Of a stretch of 64,000 nucleotides of DNA, positions 47,628 to 57,282 are shown one piece after another (within the stretch, counting starts at the first letter, position 1; the number at the start of each line of letters is the position of its first letter). This DNA comes from Sphingorhabdus sp. EL138 (GTDB taxonomy: Bacteria; Pseudomonadota; Alphaproteobacteria; Sphingomonadales; Sphingomonadaceae). The notes under the pieces are model-generated. The model had not been told where the DNA came from, made no database searches, and saw only the letters and a program-made list of their open reading frames with translations. The position numbers and the translations under genes were made by a program. The stretch covers positions 23,966 to 87,965 of the forward strand of contig NZ_CAMCWY010000010.1 of the NCBI RefSeq assembly GCF_945882965.1, read 5' to 3'.

Positions 47628-48719
47628 ATGTCGCAAGCCATGCATCGTCCCGATTATGGCCAGATGCTGTCGGGTATAGCGGTTCCAGTGCTTTTGATTT
47701 CGCCAGATCACATCATCACTTATGCCAATGACGCCAGCGAAGCGTTTTTCGGACGGAGTAAGCGGTGGTTGGAGGGGCAACGCATTGATGAAACGCTGAT
47801 TTTTGAAAGCGAGCGGATGAATGCGGCATTATTGTTACCGGACAGCGACATATCCGCCCAAGATATGGAGCTTAAAACGCCCCACGGCGTTATTACAGTC
47901 GATATAAACCTGTCTTCGGTGTCCAAGGATCCGGAGTGGAGAATCGCCATCATATCGCCCCGTAATGGCGGGCGAGAGCATATCGGCGATCAGCGCGACA
48001 TTGGGCAGCAGCAAGCGATGGGCGCGCCTGCCATATTGGGGCATGAGATAAAAAACCCATTGGCGGGTATCAAAGGCGCGGCGCAGTTGTTAGCCCGTAT
48101 CGTCGATGAAAAAAACCGCGCCCTCACGGAATTGATCGTGAACGAGGTCGACCGCATTGCGCGGTTGCTCGACCAAATGCAAAAGCTTGGGCGGTCTGAA
48201 CCGGCGGAACTTGGGCCTGCCAACATCCACTTGCTGATCGAGCGTGCCATTCGCTCGCTACGTGCAGCAAACCTCGCCATGCCTGAAATTTCCATTAATT
48301 ATGACCCGTCGTTGCCAGATGTTTTGATCGATGCCGACGGGATGGTTCAAATACTCATCAACCTGCTGCAGAACGCAACAGACGCGCTGCAAGGGCGTCT
48401 GGACGGCGTGATAGGCATTTCGACCCGCTATGTCATGAGCGGTGCCTTGCGGGACGCTGACATTGATCGGCGGTCGATTAAATTGCCTGTTGAAATCGCT
48501 ATTTCGGACAATGGACCCGGCGTGCCCGAACATATTGTCGACGAACTATTTTCGCCATTTGTGACCACAAAACGCGATGGGCAGGGGCTAGGCCTCGCCA
48601 TTGTGCGCAAACTCGTGCAGCAAATGAACAGCCGCGTGCTGTTCGAACGCGATGCGGTTCAGGGGCAAACGACGTTCCGGCTGTTGCTGCCGGTTGCATC
48701 AGGGAAAACGAACGTATGA
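47628..48719 (+). CDS. ntrB: Nitrogen regulation sensor histidine kinase NtrB
   Basis: A 363-residue soluble kinase/phosphatase for NtrC. N-terminal PAS domain (about 10-115), dimerisation/phospho-acceptor H-box 'ILGHEIKNPLAGIKGAAQLL' (about 137-157), N-box 'QILINLLQNATDAL', G1 'ISDNGPGVPEHI' and G2 'GQGLGLAIVRKLV'. No transmembrane segment, as expected. It starts three bases after dusB and overlaps ntrC by four bases. Activity is normally set by PII. Confidence 0.95.
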   Translation: MSQAMHRPDYGQMLSGIAVPVLLISPDHIITYANDASEAFFGRSKRWLEGQRIDETLIFESERMNAALLLPDSDISAQDMELKTPHGVITVDINLSSVSKDPEWRIAIISPRNGGREHIGDQRDIGQQQAMGAPAILGHEIKNPLAGIKGAAQLLARIVDEKNRALTELIVNEVDRIARLLDQMQKLGRSEPAELGPANIHLLIERAIRSLRAANLAMPEISINYDPSLPDVLIDADGMVQILINLLQNATDALQGRLDGVIGISTRYVMSGALRDADIDRRSIKLPVEIAISDNGPGVPEHIVDELFSPFVTTKRDGQGLGLAIVRKLVQQMNSRVLFERDAVQGQTTFRLLLPVASGKTNV

Positions 48720-50137
48720 AACCGCCACGGGTACTCATTGTTGAGGACGACGCGTCTATCGGCCTTGTGGTGAGCGCCGCGCTTCAGGCGGAGAATATCG
48801 AAACTTCACTATGTGATTCCGTGGGGGCGCGCGACACGGCTTTGGCCAGTGGACATTTTGATTTAATGCTGACGGACGTCATGTTGAAGGACAGTGACGG
48901 TCTCAACACGTTGAAAGAGGCGATGGAAAAATCGCCCGACATGCCAGTCATCATCATGTCCGCGCAAAACACCCTGGAAACCGCAGTGCGCGCGAGCGAG
49001 ATTGATGCGTTTGAGTATTTTCCCAAGCCCTTTGATCTCAACGATCTCGTTCTGGCGGTGAAGCAGGGAATCGAAAAGCGTCGCTCAACGGCGCAAGATC
49101 CTTTCGAATCGCTCACTGAGGCCAATCTGCCGATGATTGGACGAAGCGCCGCGATGCAGGATGTTTACCGCATGGTCGCACGGCTTTTGCGTAATGATTT
49201 GTCGGTACTAATCTCGGGCGAAAGTGGCACGGGCAAGGAATTGGTGGCCGAGGCAATCCACAATCTTGGCCATCGCAAGACCGGACCGTTCGTTGCCGTT
49301 AACATGGCCGCGATTCCAAGCGAGCTTATCGAATCTGAGCTATTCGGCCATGAAAAAGGCGCGTTTACAGGGGCCGTTGGCCAGTCGATTGGCCGGTTTG
49401 AGCAGGCGCAAGGTGGCACTTTGTTCCTTGACGAAATTGGCGACATGCCCATGCACGCGCAGACACGATTATTGCGCGCATTACAAAGCGGCGTCATCAG
49501 CCGTATCGGCGGAAAGGCAAGCATTCGCCTAGATGTTCGCATCGTCGCTGCGACCAACCAGAATTTGCCAGTATTGATCGAAAAAGGCGGCTTTCGTGAA
49601 GATTTATTCTATCGCCTGAACGTCGTCCCGATCGAAATGCCGCCATTGCGCAACCGAACGGAAGACATTGGCCTGCTCGCGCAACATTTTTTGATCATGG
49701 CGGCGAAAGATGGTCTGCCGATGCGGAAAATTGATGACAATGCCGTCACCCATTTGATGGCGATGCCGTGGCGTGGGAATATTCGTGAGCTGAAAAACCT
49801 GGTCTACCGTCTCGCTTTATTGTGTCGCGATGATACCATTACGGACGCGACGATCATGCAATTTGTTGAACCGGCGCAGGACACAGAACCGTCCATCCAA
49901 GGCGCAAGTTTTGAAGCCGCGGTGGCACAATTTTTGCGGGATCAGCGTCAGCGCGGACCAATGCGCGAGAAACTATATCCACGCGCATTGGCGCAATTCG
50001 AAATCCCGTTGCTTCAGCATGTGATGAAGCAAGTGAAAGGCAATCAGTTAAAGGCGGCAGCTTTGCTGGGTATAAATCGCAATACCTTGCGCAAAAAATT
50101 GACTGACTATGGCATTGGCCCTTCAGGCGGACGTTAG
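48716..50137 (+). CDS. ntrC: Nitrogen regulation response regulator NtrC
   Basis: A 473-residue sigma54 activator. The receiver domain (1-120) has the acidic pair in 'LIVEDDASIG', the phospho-Asp in 'LMLTDVMLKDSDG' and Lys in 'YFPKPFDL'. The AAA+ domain (about 140-380) has Walker A 'GESGTGKELVAEA', the sigma54-contact 'GAFTGA' loop in 'FGHEKGAFTGAVG' and Walker B 'GGTLFLDEIGDMP'. The C-terminal Fis-type HTH reads 'GNQLKAAALLGINRNTLRKK'. It controls nitrogen-assimilation promoters. Confidence 0.97.
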   Translation: MKPPRVLIVEDDASIGLVVSAALQAENIETSLCDSVGARDTALASGHFDLMLTDVMLKDSDGLNTLKEAMEKSPDMPVIIMSAQNTLETAVRASEIDAFEYFPKPFDLNDLVLAVKQGIEKRRSTAQDPFESLTEANLPMIGRSAAMQDVYRMVARLLRNDLSVLISGESGTGKELVAEAIHNLGHRKTGPFVAVNMAAIPSELIESELFGHEKGAFTGAVGQSIGRFEQAQGGTLFLDEIGDMPMHAQTRLLRALQSGVISRIGGKASIRLDVRIVAATNQNLPVLIEKGGFREDLFYRLNVVPIEMPPLRNRTEDIGLLAQHFLIMAAKDGLPMRKIDDNAVTHLMAMPWRGNIRELKNLVYRLALLCRDDTITDATIMQFVEPAQDTEPSIQGASFEAAVAQFLRDQRQRGPMREKLYPRALAQFEIPLLQHVMKQVKGNQLKAAALLGINRNTLRKKLTDYGIGPSGGR

Positions 50138-50156
50138 ATGGATGAATTAACGCGAC

Positions 50157-50198
50157 ACGTTGCCTGAAAACCACTATTTTGTGCTTTTCAGGCAACGT
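50157..50198. repeat. Perfect 14-base inverted repeat between ntrC and ntrY
   Basis: Arms ACGTTGCCTGAAAA (50157-50170) and its exact complement at 50185-50198, with a 14-base loop. It begins 20 bases after the ntrC stop and ends 22 bases before the ntrY ATG. There is no T run, so it is more likely an mRNA processing or stability element, or an operator, than a simple terminator. Confidence 0.8.
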
Positions 50199-50219
50199 AA
50201 GGAATGCCACAGTGTCTTT

Positions 50220-52484
50220 ATGGCAACAATGGACCTTAAGGAAGAACGTGCTGCACCTTCCGCTGTCCGGCGTCTGTTTGAACGGGTTGCCGATCTGCTT
50301 GGCAAAAGTCAGTCTATAAAGTTTTTTGAAATTGGCAGCGCCGTGTTGTTGGTTGTTGCGGGCGTTTTTTCCGCTGTGCTTCTGATAGGGCAAGGGCCGC
50401 AATCGGAGCCACTGGCACCTGCGGCATCGGCGACAATGCTTGTCAGTAACTTGTTGCCAGCTACTTTGCTCCTTGTGTTGTTTGGCCGCCGCGTTGCACT
50501 CAAGCGCGCAGAGAGTAGTAGCATCGGCAGCAAGCAACTGTTGCATGTCCGTTTGGTCGCGATTTTTTCAGCGATAACTGCGGTGCCAACGGTTCTTCTC
50601 GTCATCTTCGCATCCTTGCTGTTTCAAAGCGGTATCCAATTTTGGTTCTCGGGCTCTGCGCGCGGAATGCTGGAAAATGCAGGGGAGTTGGCAAAAGGTT
50701 ATTATGAAGTAAACGCCAGGGATGTCGGCGACGAAACGGTGACCATGGCTGGTGACTTCCGAAATGCATTAAGCCAAACCAACGCCGATGATCCTGCTTT
50801 TTTGAGTTATTATCTGGAACAGGTGTTCCGCAGGCGGCTAAGCGAATCTGCGATTGTGTCGGTTGGTGGCGATGGCGTTCAAAGGACAGAAGCTGTTGCG
50901 ACCGAAAATGATGGCCGGAAGCAGGAATGGATCGCTGCAGACATCTTGACGAGACTGAATGCAGGCGAGGGGATGGTGATTACCAACCGCGCCGATAGAA
51001 TTGAAGCTGTGACGATATTGTTCGATACACCGCGAAGCTATTTATACGCAAGTCGCGCCTTATCGGTTCCATCCTTTGCCCTTGGCAAAAAAGCGCAATC
51101 GGTCCTCCAAGATTATGACGATATGGCCAGTCGGGCACGCACGCTGCAAATCCAGTTCAATCTCGCGTTGTATTTTGTGTCGTTAATGATCATCGGGATC
51201 ACTTTATGGGTCGCCTTGCGGGTTGCCGATCGCCTTGTGCGCCCGGTTAATAATCTCGTGAACGCCGCACAATTGATTGCAGAGGGTGATTTATCCGCGC
51301 GCGTGACCATTGACCAATATCGAAACGATGAAGTTGCCTTTCTTGCGCAATCCTTCAACCGCATGACAGAACGGCTACAGCAACAGACCAGCGTGTTGTT
51401 AGCGACCAATCGTCAACTTGGTGAACGACGTCTATTTATCGAGGCTGTTCTTGAATCTGTTTCCGCCGGCGTGGTTTCTGTTGATGGGAATGGCGTGGTG
51501 CAACTCGCCAACTCTACTGCGGAAAAGCTGCTGCAAAGTACATTCGAAACGATCGTTGGTCAAAAATTTGCGAGGGTCGCACCTGCGCTGGCTGCATTAG
51601 CCAGCGAAAGTCCGCGCGGCGTCGTGCAATTGGGGGATGGACCTGAGCCACTCACGGTGGCTGTAACCGTCTCCCCGCGAGAGCAGGGCAGTGTGGTGAC
51701 CTTTGAAGATATTAGCCAGCAATTGGCAGACCAACGCAGCGCCGCATGGTCGGACGTTGCGCGCCGTATCGCACATGAAATCAAAAATCCGCTGACCCCG
51801 ATACAGCTGGCCGCAGAACGCTTGCAACGCCGGTTTGGCAACAATATGCCCAAGGATCAGGCGATATTCGAACAATTGACCAGCACAATTGTTCGGCAGG
51901 TCGGGGACTTGCGCAATATAGTCGATGAATTTTCGTCCTTTGCACGCATGCCGAAGCCTTTGTTCCGCGCCGAAAATGTGCACGACATCGTCGGCCATGC
52001 CGTATTTTTATTTGAGGTGGCGCACCCCGACATCACATTCAACTATAATCAAACCGGCGCAGTCCCCACTCTGATCTCCGACAGACGACAGCTTGGGCAA
52101 GCGATTACAAATATTCTCAAAAATGCAGTAGAATCCATGGATGAAAAAAGAAAATTAGGTCCATTTGACGGAACTATCGCAATTGATCTTTTGATGGATG
52201 AAGAGGCGTTGATGATCCGCATCGCGGACAATGGCATCGGCCTGCCGTCAGACCGCCAACGAATTATGGAACCCTATATTACGAACCGTGCCAGCGGCTC
52301 GGGGCTAGGACTTGCGATTGTTAAGAAGATTATTGAAGAACATTTCGGAGAAATCTTATTGTCAGACAATGATCCTGTTGGCGCAGTCGTGACGTTGAAA
52401 TTCAATCCGCAATTCGTGGCATCCAAAGCGGGCAAATTACATTCTTCCCCGCCGCTTTCCAATTCAGATGAGGTTACCGGATAG
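50220..52484 (+). CDS. ntrY: Nitrogen regulation transmembrane sensor kinase NtrY
   Basis: A 754-residue kinase. The N-terminal membrane region has three or four helices ('FFEIGSAVLLVVAGVFSAVL', 'NLLPATLLLVLFGRRVAL', 'VAIFSAITAVPTVLLVIFAS'), then a large periplasmic sensor domain, another helix ('FNLALYFVSLMIIGITLWVA') and HAMP ('RLVRPVNNLVNAAQLIAEGD'). PAS, the H-box 'VARRIAHEIKNPLTPIQLAA' and the ATPase domain ('ITNILKNAVESMDEK', 'GSGLGLAIVKKII') follow. Start ATG 50220 is preferred because the earlier TTG lies inside the inverted repeat. It works with NtrX, three bases downstream. Confidence 0.95.
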   Translation: MATMDLKEERAAPSAVRRLFERVADLLGKSQSIKFFEIGSAVLLVVAGVFSAVLLIGQGPQSEPLAPAASATMLVSNLLPATLLLVLFGRRVALKRAESSSIGSKQLLHVRLVAIFSAITAVPTVLLVIFASLLFQSGIQFWFSGSARGMLENAGELAKGYYEVNARDVGDETVTMAGDFRNALSQTNADDPAFLSYYLEQVFRRRLSESAIVSVGGDGVQRTEAVATENDGRKQEWIAADILTRLNAGEGMVITNRADRIEAVTILFDTPRSYLYASRALSVPSFALGKKAQSVLQDYDDMASRARTLQIQFNLALYFVSLMIIGITLWVALRVADRLVRPVNNLVNAAQLIAEGDLSARVTIDQYRNDEVAFLAQSFNRMTERLQQQTSVLLATNRQLGERRLFIEAVLESVSAGVVSVDGNGVVQLANSTAEKLLQSTFETIVGQKFARVAPALAALASESPRGVVQLGDGPEPLTVAVTVSPREQGSVVTFEDISQQLADQRSAAWSDVARRIAHEIKNPLTPIQLAAERLQRRFGNNMPKDQAIFEQLTSTIVRQVGDLRNIVDEFSSFARMPKPLFRAENVHDIVGHAVFLFEVAHPDITFNYNQTGAVPTLISDRRQLGQAITNILKNAVESMDEKRKLGPFDGTIAIDLLMDEEALMIRIADNGIGLPSDRQRIMEPYITNRASGSGLGLAIVKKIIEEHFGEILLSDNDPVGAVVTLKFNPQFVASKAGKLHSSPPLSNSDEVTG

Positions 52485-52486
52485 TT

Positions 52487-53887
52487 ATGGCACTCGACAT
52501 ACTGATTGTAGACGATGAACAAGACATTCGGGACTTGGTGTCCGGAGTGCTTGATGATGAGGGCTATGGCACAAGGACAGCAGCTTCTGCGGATGAGGCG
52601 TTGGCAGCGCTCGATGAGCGTTTGCCGTCGTTGATATTGCTCGACGTCTGGCTTCGCGGTTCATCGATGGACGGGATTGAATTGTTGCGCGCTATCAAAA
52701 TCCGGGATCCGCAAATTCCGGTTATCGTGTTTTCGGGACATGGGAATATCGACACTGCTGTTGCTGCTATCGGGCAAGGTGCGGTTGATTTTATTGAGAA
52801 GCCGTTCGAAGCCAGCAAGTTGTTGCACCTTGTTTCAAAGGCAACCGAAACTGAACGGCTGCGTGCTGAAAATGCCGACCTTAAGGCGCGGGTTGGGCAT
52901 TCGGAGGAACTGACCGGTTCGTCGGTATCGATCAATGCGGTGCGCGCAACGCTAAAGAAGGTGGCTGGCACAGGAAGCCGAATGCTTATCACTGGGCCGG
53001 CAGGTGTGGGCAAAGAAGTCGCTGCGCGTTTGCTACATAGCTGGAGCCCACGGGCAGGGTCACCCTTCATGTCTGTGAGTGCCGCGCGATTGTCTCCTGA
53101 ACGATTTGACGAAGAGTTGTTTGGAATCGAACAGGATGGCCGTCTCGTGCAGGCGGGCATGTTGGAAAAAGCGCATGGCGGGACACTGTTCCTAGACGAA
53201 GTTGCAGACATGCCGCGCACCACACAAGGCAAGATCCTGCGCGTGTTAACGGATCAGAGCTTCGTTCGGGTAGGCGGTGACCGGCAAATACGTGTCGACG
53301 TGCGCTTTGTGTCGGCCACTGCGCGCGACTTGGCTTTCGAAATTTCAGAAGGCCGGTTCCGCGAAGATTTGTTTTACAGGTTAAACGTTGTTCCGGTCGA
53401 GATTCCACCCTTGTCGGGGCGGCGCGAAGATATTCCCGACCTCGTCAACCATTATGCCGCGCGCTTTGCATCCGAACATCACATATCGCCACCTAATTTC
53501 TCGGGTGATGCGATGGCAGCACTTCAGGCGTGTGAATGGCCGGGCAACGTCCGACAATTGCGTAATATCATTGAACGCACCATCATATTGGCCCCGGCAG
53601 AAGGCGTTGCGACAATTGAGGCTGATATGCTGCCATCAGAAATCATCAACAGCTTTGAAGGCGCAGAACATAATGTCACGTCTCTTATGGGGGCGCCGTT
53701 ACGCCAGGCGCGTGAAGCATTTGAACGCGAATATTTGCGGGTACAGATTAAACGTTTTTCCGGCAATATTTCAAAAACCGCCGCTTTTGTGGGTATGGAG
53801 CGATCTGCGCTGCACCGGAAGCTAAAGCTATTGGGCATTTCTGTCCGCAAAAATGTACCGGATTTTAGCGACGACTCTGGGTCTTGA
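52487..53887 (+). CDS. ntrX: Nitrogen regulation response regulator NtrX
   Basis: A 466-residue NtrC-family protein: receiver domain with 'ILIVDDEQDIRDLVSG' and phospho-Asp in 'LILLDVWLRGSSMDGIE', AAA+ domain with 'GPAGVGKEVAARLLH' and 'GGTLFLDEVADMP', and a Fis-like HTH ('ISKTAAFVGMERSALHRKLK'). The GAFTGA loop is not present: the corresponding stretch reads 'EELFGIEQDGRLVQAGMLEK', as in other alphaproteobacterial NtrX proteins, so it probably does not activate sigma54 in the usual way. It pairs with NtrY and affects nitrogen, redox and envelope functions in relatives. Confidence 0.95.
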   Translation: MALDILIVDDEQDIRDLVSGVLDDEGYGTRTAASADEALAALDERLPSLILLDVWLRGSSMDGIELLRAIKIRDPQIPVIVFSGHGNIDTAVAAIGQGAVDFIEKPFEASKLLHLVSKATETERLRAENADLKARVGHSEELTGSSVSINAVRATLKKVAGTGSRMLITGPAGVGKEVAARLLHSWSPRAGSPFMSVSAARLSPERFDEELFGIEQDGRLVQAGMLEKAHGGTLFLDEVADMPRTTQGKILRVLTDQSFVRVGGDRQIRVDVRFVSATARDLAFEISEGRFREDLFYRLNVVPVEIPPLSGRREDIPDLVNHYAARFASEHHISPPNFSGDAMAALQACEWPGNVRQLRNIIERTIILAPAEGVATIEADMLPSEIINSFEGAEHNVTSLMGAPLRQAREAFEREYLRVQIKRFSGNISKTAAFVGMERSALHRKLKLLGISVRKNVPDFSDDSGS

Positions 53888-53999
53888 GCGCAATTGCGAA
53901 GTTGGTGTTATTCGTGTAATAGCTTTGCTGGATTATGTGGCTGCCTGATGGGCAATCTGCAACAGTTGGCGTAACGAAAAATATAAACGGATAATCATA

Positions 54000-54497
54000 A
54001 TGACTGAAAAAAATAATGGTCTTCAAGACCTATTTCTGAACTCCCTCAGAAAATCGAAGACCCCTGTGACTATGTTTTTGGTGAAGGGCGTAAAACTTCA
54101 AGGTGTTGTAACGTGGTTTGACAACTTCTCGGTGCTGTTGCGCCGCGATGGTATGTCGCAGCTTGTATATAAGCATTCCATATCGACAATTATGCCATCG
54201 TCTTCACCGGATCGTTCATTATTCGATGATATGATGTCACGCGTTACGCACCGGCCCGGCATGCTGCAGGATGTTTTTCTACACGCTATGTGTGACAAGA
54301 ATGAATCGGCGACGACGTTTCTGGTGAATGGTGTGATGCTTCAAGGCTTTATTGTCGCTTATGATCTTTTTTCGGTAATGCTGGAACGTGATGGCACGAC
54401 GCAGCTTGTATATAAGCATGCCATATCCACTATCCAGCCAGCAAACCCGGTTAACCTTGCCGAATATAATCAGGGCGTCGATGAGAGCGATATTTGA
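54000..54497 (+). CDS. hfq: RNA chaperone Hfq, tandem double-domain form
   Basis: A 165-residue protein with two Sm-like Hfq domains in one chain. Domain 1 (about 7-68): '[20 protein letters not shown]', 'VKLQG', '[11 protein letters not shown]'. Domain 2 (about 88-152): '[20 protein letters not shown]', 'VMLQG', '[11 protein letters not shown]'. Both keep the proximal-site QD and YKH residues. The rim-type basic patch is kept in domain 1 (LRKSK) and lost in domain 2 (MCDKN), and Lys of 'KLQG' is Met in domain 2. Such double Hfq proteins are known from Sphingomonadales (for example Zymomonas) and assemble as trimers that mimic the usual hexamer. It sits between ntrX and hflX, which it overlaps by four bases. 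Confidence 0.96.
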   Translation: MTEKNNGLQDLFLNSLRKSKTPVTMFLVKGVKLQGVVTWFDNFSVLLRRDGMSQLVYKHSISTIMPSSSPDRSLFDDMMSRVTHRPGMLQDVFLHAMCDKNESATTFLVNGVMLQGFIVAYDLFSVMLERDGTTQLVYKHAISTIQPANPVNLAEYNQGVDESDI

Positions 54498-55819
54498 GCG
54501 GGTTTGAACGCAGCGAAACTGACGAGTTCGCGCGTGGTGCGCGCGCTTTAGTCATATATCCGGAGCTGCCTGGACGGGCCACTGTGGGGCCGGAGGCGCG
54601 CCTTGCAGAAGCCGAGGGGCTTGCGCTTGCCATTGGCCTGAATGTTGTTTGCAAAAAGCATTATCGGGTGCGATCACCGCGGGCGGTGACGCTGCTCGGC
54701 GGTGGGCAGGTTGAAGAAATAACTGAAATGGGCCGCGAACTTGAGGCGGATCTTTTGATTGTGGATGCTTCGCTGACCGCTATTCAGCAACGTAATCTTG
54801 AAGAACGCACCGGACTGAAGACAATTGATCGTACTGGGCTGATCCTAGAAATTTTTGGCGAACGCGCCGCTACGGCCGAAGGACGGCTGCAGGTTGAGTT
54901 AGCGCATCTTGACTACCAAGCGGGGCGCTTGGTCCGTAGCTGGACTCACTTGGAGCGGCAGCGCGGTGGTTTCGGCTTCCTTGGCGGTCCGGGTGAAACG
55001 CAGATTGAGGCCGACCGTCGGATGATCCGGGACCGCATGGCGCGGTTGCGGCGCGAATTGGAAGAGGTGAAAAGGACCCGTTCTTTGCATCGCGCCCGGC
55101 GTAAACGGGCACCTTGGCCAGTGATCGCTTTGGTGGGCTATACGAACGCGGGTAAATCGATTTTGTTCAATCGGCTTACAAATGCGACCGTCCTTGCCGA
55201 AGATATGTTGTTCGCCACGTTGGACCCAACGATGCGGCAAATCACGCTGCCGGGGGTGGAAAAGGCGATATTGTCCGACACTGTTGGTTTTGTGTCTGAC
55301 CTGCCAACGCAATTGATCGCTGCGTTTCGCGCGACATTGGAGGAAGTGATATCCGCTGACATTATCGTCCATGTACGTGATATATCTCATCCCGAGGCCG
55401 ATGCGCAGCGTGACGATGTTTTGCAAATTTTGCGAGATTTGGGCGTGCTGGATGGTGAGCGGGCGACGAATCAACCGCGCATGGTTGAAATTTGGAACAA
55501 GCTGGATCTTTTAAATGATGATCGGCGAGCGGAGTTATCCAGCATGGCTGCGCGTGATGATGATATCTTAATGATATCGGCCGAGACAGGTGAGGGCATT
55601 GATGCTCTCAAGGCTTATCTCACAGCGGTTATTGCCAAGGGAAATGAGCTGCGCACCGTCAAATTGCGCACTGATAATGGCGCAGCTTTAGCTTGGTTGC
55701 ATGGACGCGGCGTGGTGCGCAAGCAGGACGTTGACGGTTACATCGTCTCGATTGACGTGTCCTTGAGCCGCCAATTATGGGGCCAGTTCGAAAAACAGTT
55801 CGAGCAGGCTGCTGCTTAA
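54494..55819 (+). CDS. hflX: GTPase HflX
   Basis: A 441-residue ribosome-associated GTPase that splits stalled ribosomes in characterised systems. The N-terminal HflX domain has '[20 protein letters not shown]' and '[20 protein letters not shown]', then the linker helix ('[20 protein letters not shown]'). The G domain has G1 '[15 protein letters not shown]', G3 '[12 protein letters not shown]' and G4 'WNKLDLL'. TTG start at 54494 overlaps the hfq stop (TTGA), so hfq-hflX are coupled as in E. coli. It converges on mazG with nine bases between. Confidence 0.95.
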   Translation: MSGFERSETDEFARGARALVIYPELPGRATVGPEARLAEAEGLALAIGLNVVCKKHYRVRSPRAVTLLGGGQVEEITEMGRELEADLLIVDASLTAIQQRNLEERTGLKTIDRTGLILEIFGERAATAEGRLQVELAHLDYQAGRLVRSWTHLERQRGGFGFLGGPGETQIEADRRMIRDRMARLRRELEEVKRTRSLHRARRKRAPWPVIALVGYTNAGKSILFNRLTNATVLAEDMLFATLDPTMRQITLPGVEKAILSDTVGFVSDLPTQLIAAFRATLEEVISADIIVHVRDISHPEADAQRDDVLQILRDLGVLDGERATNQPRMVEIWNKLDLLNDDRRAELSSMAARDDDILMISAETGEGIDALKAYLTAVIAKGNELRTVKLRTDNGAALAWLHGRGVVRKQDVDGYIVSIDVSLSRQLWGQFEKQFEQAAA

Positions 55820-55828
55820 GCAAGCGTC

Positions 55829-56593
55829 TTAGATTTTCTCTTTTGCTTTGGCTTGCTGCCAAAGTTCTTCTTTTTTATCGAGTGACAAACCCACAAAAGC
55901 GTTGCCCGCAGATAATTCCATATCACGAAACCGCCGTTCGAACTTGGCGCTCGCTTGTTTCAGTGCATATTCTGCATCCACTTTATGAAAGCGCGCGAAG
56001 TTGACGACGGCGAAAAGCAAATCGCCTATTTCTTCAGCTAGATGACCGGCTGAAGTTGCTTCGTTAACTTCATCTAATTCTTCAAGTATTTTGTCACGCG
56101 CGCCGAACCGATCCGGCCAGTCAAAGCCTGTGCGGGCCGCGCGTTTTTGAATTTTCTGTGCGCGTAATAAAGCGGGAAGGGCAAGGGCCACGCCTGCCAA
56201 CGCGCTGCCGTCTTCATCGCCGCTGCGTTCGACGGCCTTTATGGTTTCCCAATCGTCTGGCACTTCATGACCTGTAGCTGTGGCATCTCCATACACATGC
56301 GGATGGCGGCGTACCATTTTATCACAAATGCCATTAACGACGTCTTGCAAGTTGAACGCGCCAAGTTCCGATGCCATCTGGCAATGAAACACGACCTGAA
56401 GCAGCAAGTCGCCAAGCTCGTCCTTAAGCGATACCAGATCATTACGCTCAATCGCATCGGCAACTTCATAGGCTTCTTCAATAGTATAGGGCGCAATCGT
56501 CGCAAAGTTTTGGTCAATATCCCATGGACAGCCAGTGTCACGATCACGCAGGCGCGCCATGATATCGGTAAGAGGGGTAATGTCAGCATTCAT
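55829..56593 (-). CDS. mazG: Nucleoside triphosphate pyrophosphohydrolase MazG
   Basis: A 254-residue house-cleaning NTP pyrophosphatase with two MazG repeats. Repeat 1: 'CPWDIDQNFATIAPYTIEEA' and 'LKDELGDLLLQVVFHCQMAS' (EExxE and ExxD metal sites). Repeat 2: 'LEELDEVNEATSAGHLAEEI' and 'GDLLFAVVNFARFHKVD'. It probably clears non-canonical or excess nucleotides. The upstream AT-rich stretch (56594-56685) contains the likely promoter. Convergent with hflX. Confidence 0.95.
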   Translation of the reverse strand: MNADITPLTDIMARLRDRDTGCPWDIDQNFATIAPYTIEEAYEVADAIERNDLVSLKDELGDLLLQVVFHCQMASELGAFNLQDVVNGICDKMVRRHPHVYGDATATGHEVPDDWETIKAVERSGDEDGSALAGVALALPALLRAQKIQKRAARTGFDWPDRFGARDKILEELDEVNEATSAGHLAEEIGDLLFAVVNFARFHKVDAEYALKQASAKFERRFRDMELSAGNAFVGLSLDKKEELWQQAKAKEKI

Positions 56594-56685
56594 CGTTTCA
56601 CCACATCAAATAGTTCGATAATATATATTATGTTAAGTAAAATATCACATCAACTAAGCATGTGCATCAATTGCCATATGCTTAA

Positions 56686-57282
56686 TCACGGTTGAAGCAC
56701 CATCTTATTGGCTTCCACCCTCCAACTTTGCATCCTGTTGAGGAAGTTCATGCCCAATAAGTTGACGTCGCCGAAACGCTCCGACACGACCACTGGATGG
56801 TTTTCAATTCTGTGCGGCCCCACAGTTAATGACCGAACGTTCGCACGCTTGGCGGCTACACGGCCGTTTGCGGTGCTCAGGATGATTGGATAGCCATCGG
56901 CTTCAACACCGGTTTCTAACGCTGTTGTCGCATTGATCGCTGTGATCGTCGCGCCGCTATCGACCATGAAGCGAACAGGTTTGCCGTTTATGTCGACCAT
57001 GAGCCAATAATGGCCATCATCCTGTCGGCGTAACTCTATTGCTTCGCTGCTGACGCTTTGTCCGCTGGTGCCCGATATATCGGCTTTCACGCGTTCCCAG
57101 ATGCCAATGAATTCAAACCGGAAGCTGAAAATGGCGAACAAAGCCGCGAAAATGGCTACCCAAGCCAGCGCTGCTTTGGCAAGATAGCCCAAGGGCAAAC
57201 CCCGCGCGGCAAGCGAGCTAACAAGCAGCAATATGCAAACGACGCCCCAGATCAGCGATGGCCCGTCTTCCATCATTTTCAC
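56686..57282 (-). CDS. Membrane-anchored retropepsin-like aspartic protease (TIGR02281/clan AA type)
   Basis: A 198-residue protein with two N-terminal membrane helices (about 8-28 and 33-55) and a periplasmic retropepsin-like domain. The catalytic motif is 'VRFMVDSGATITAINA' (DSGAT). The C-terminal strand motif is 'VNLLGMNFLNRMQSWRVEAN', characteristic of the alphaproteobacterial TIGR02281 family. It would act as a dimer; the substrate is unknown. A GTG start at 57282 overlaps the tatD stop by four bases (GTGA), making it the last gene of the tmk-holB-metG-tatD run. Confidence 0.88.
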   Translation of the reverse strand: MKMMEDGPSLIWGVVCILLLVSSLAARGLPLGYLAKAALAWVAIFAALFAIFSFRFEFIGIWERVKADISGTSGQSVSSEAIELRRQDDGHYWLMVDINGKPVRFMVDSGATITAINATTALETGVEADGYPIILSTANGRVAAKRANVRSLTVGPHRIENHPVVVSERFGDVNLLGMNFLNRMQSWRVEANKMVLQP

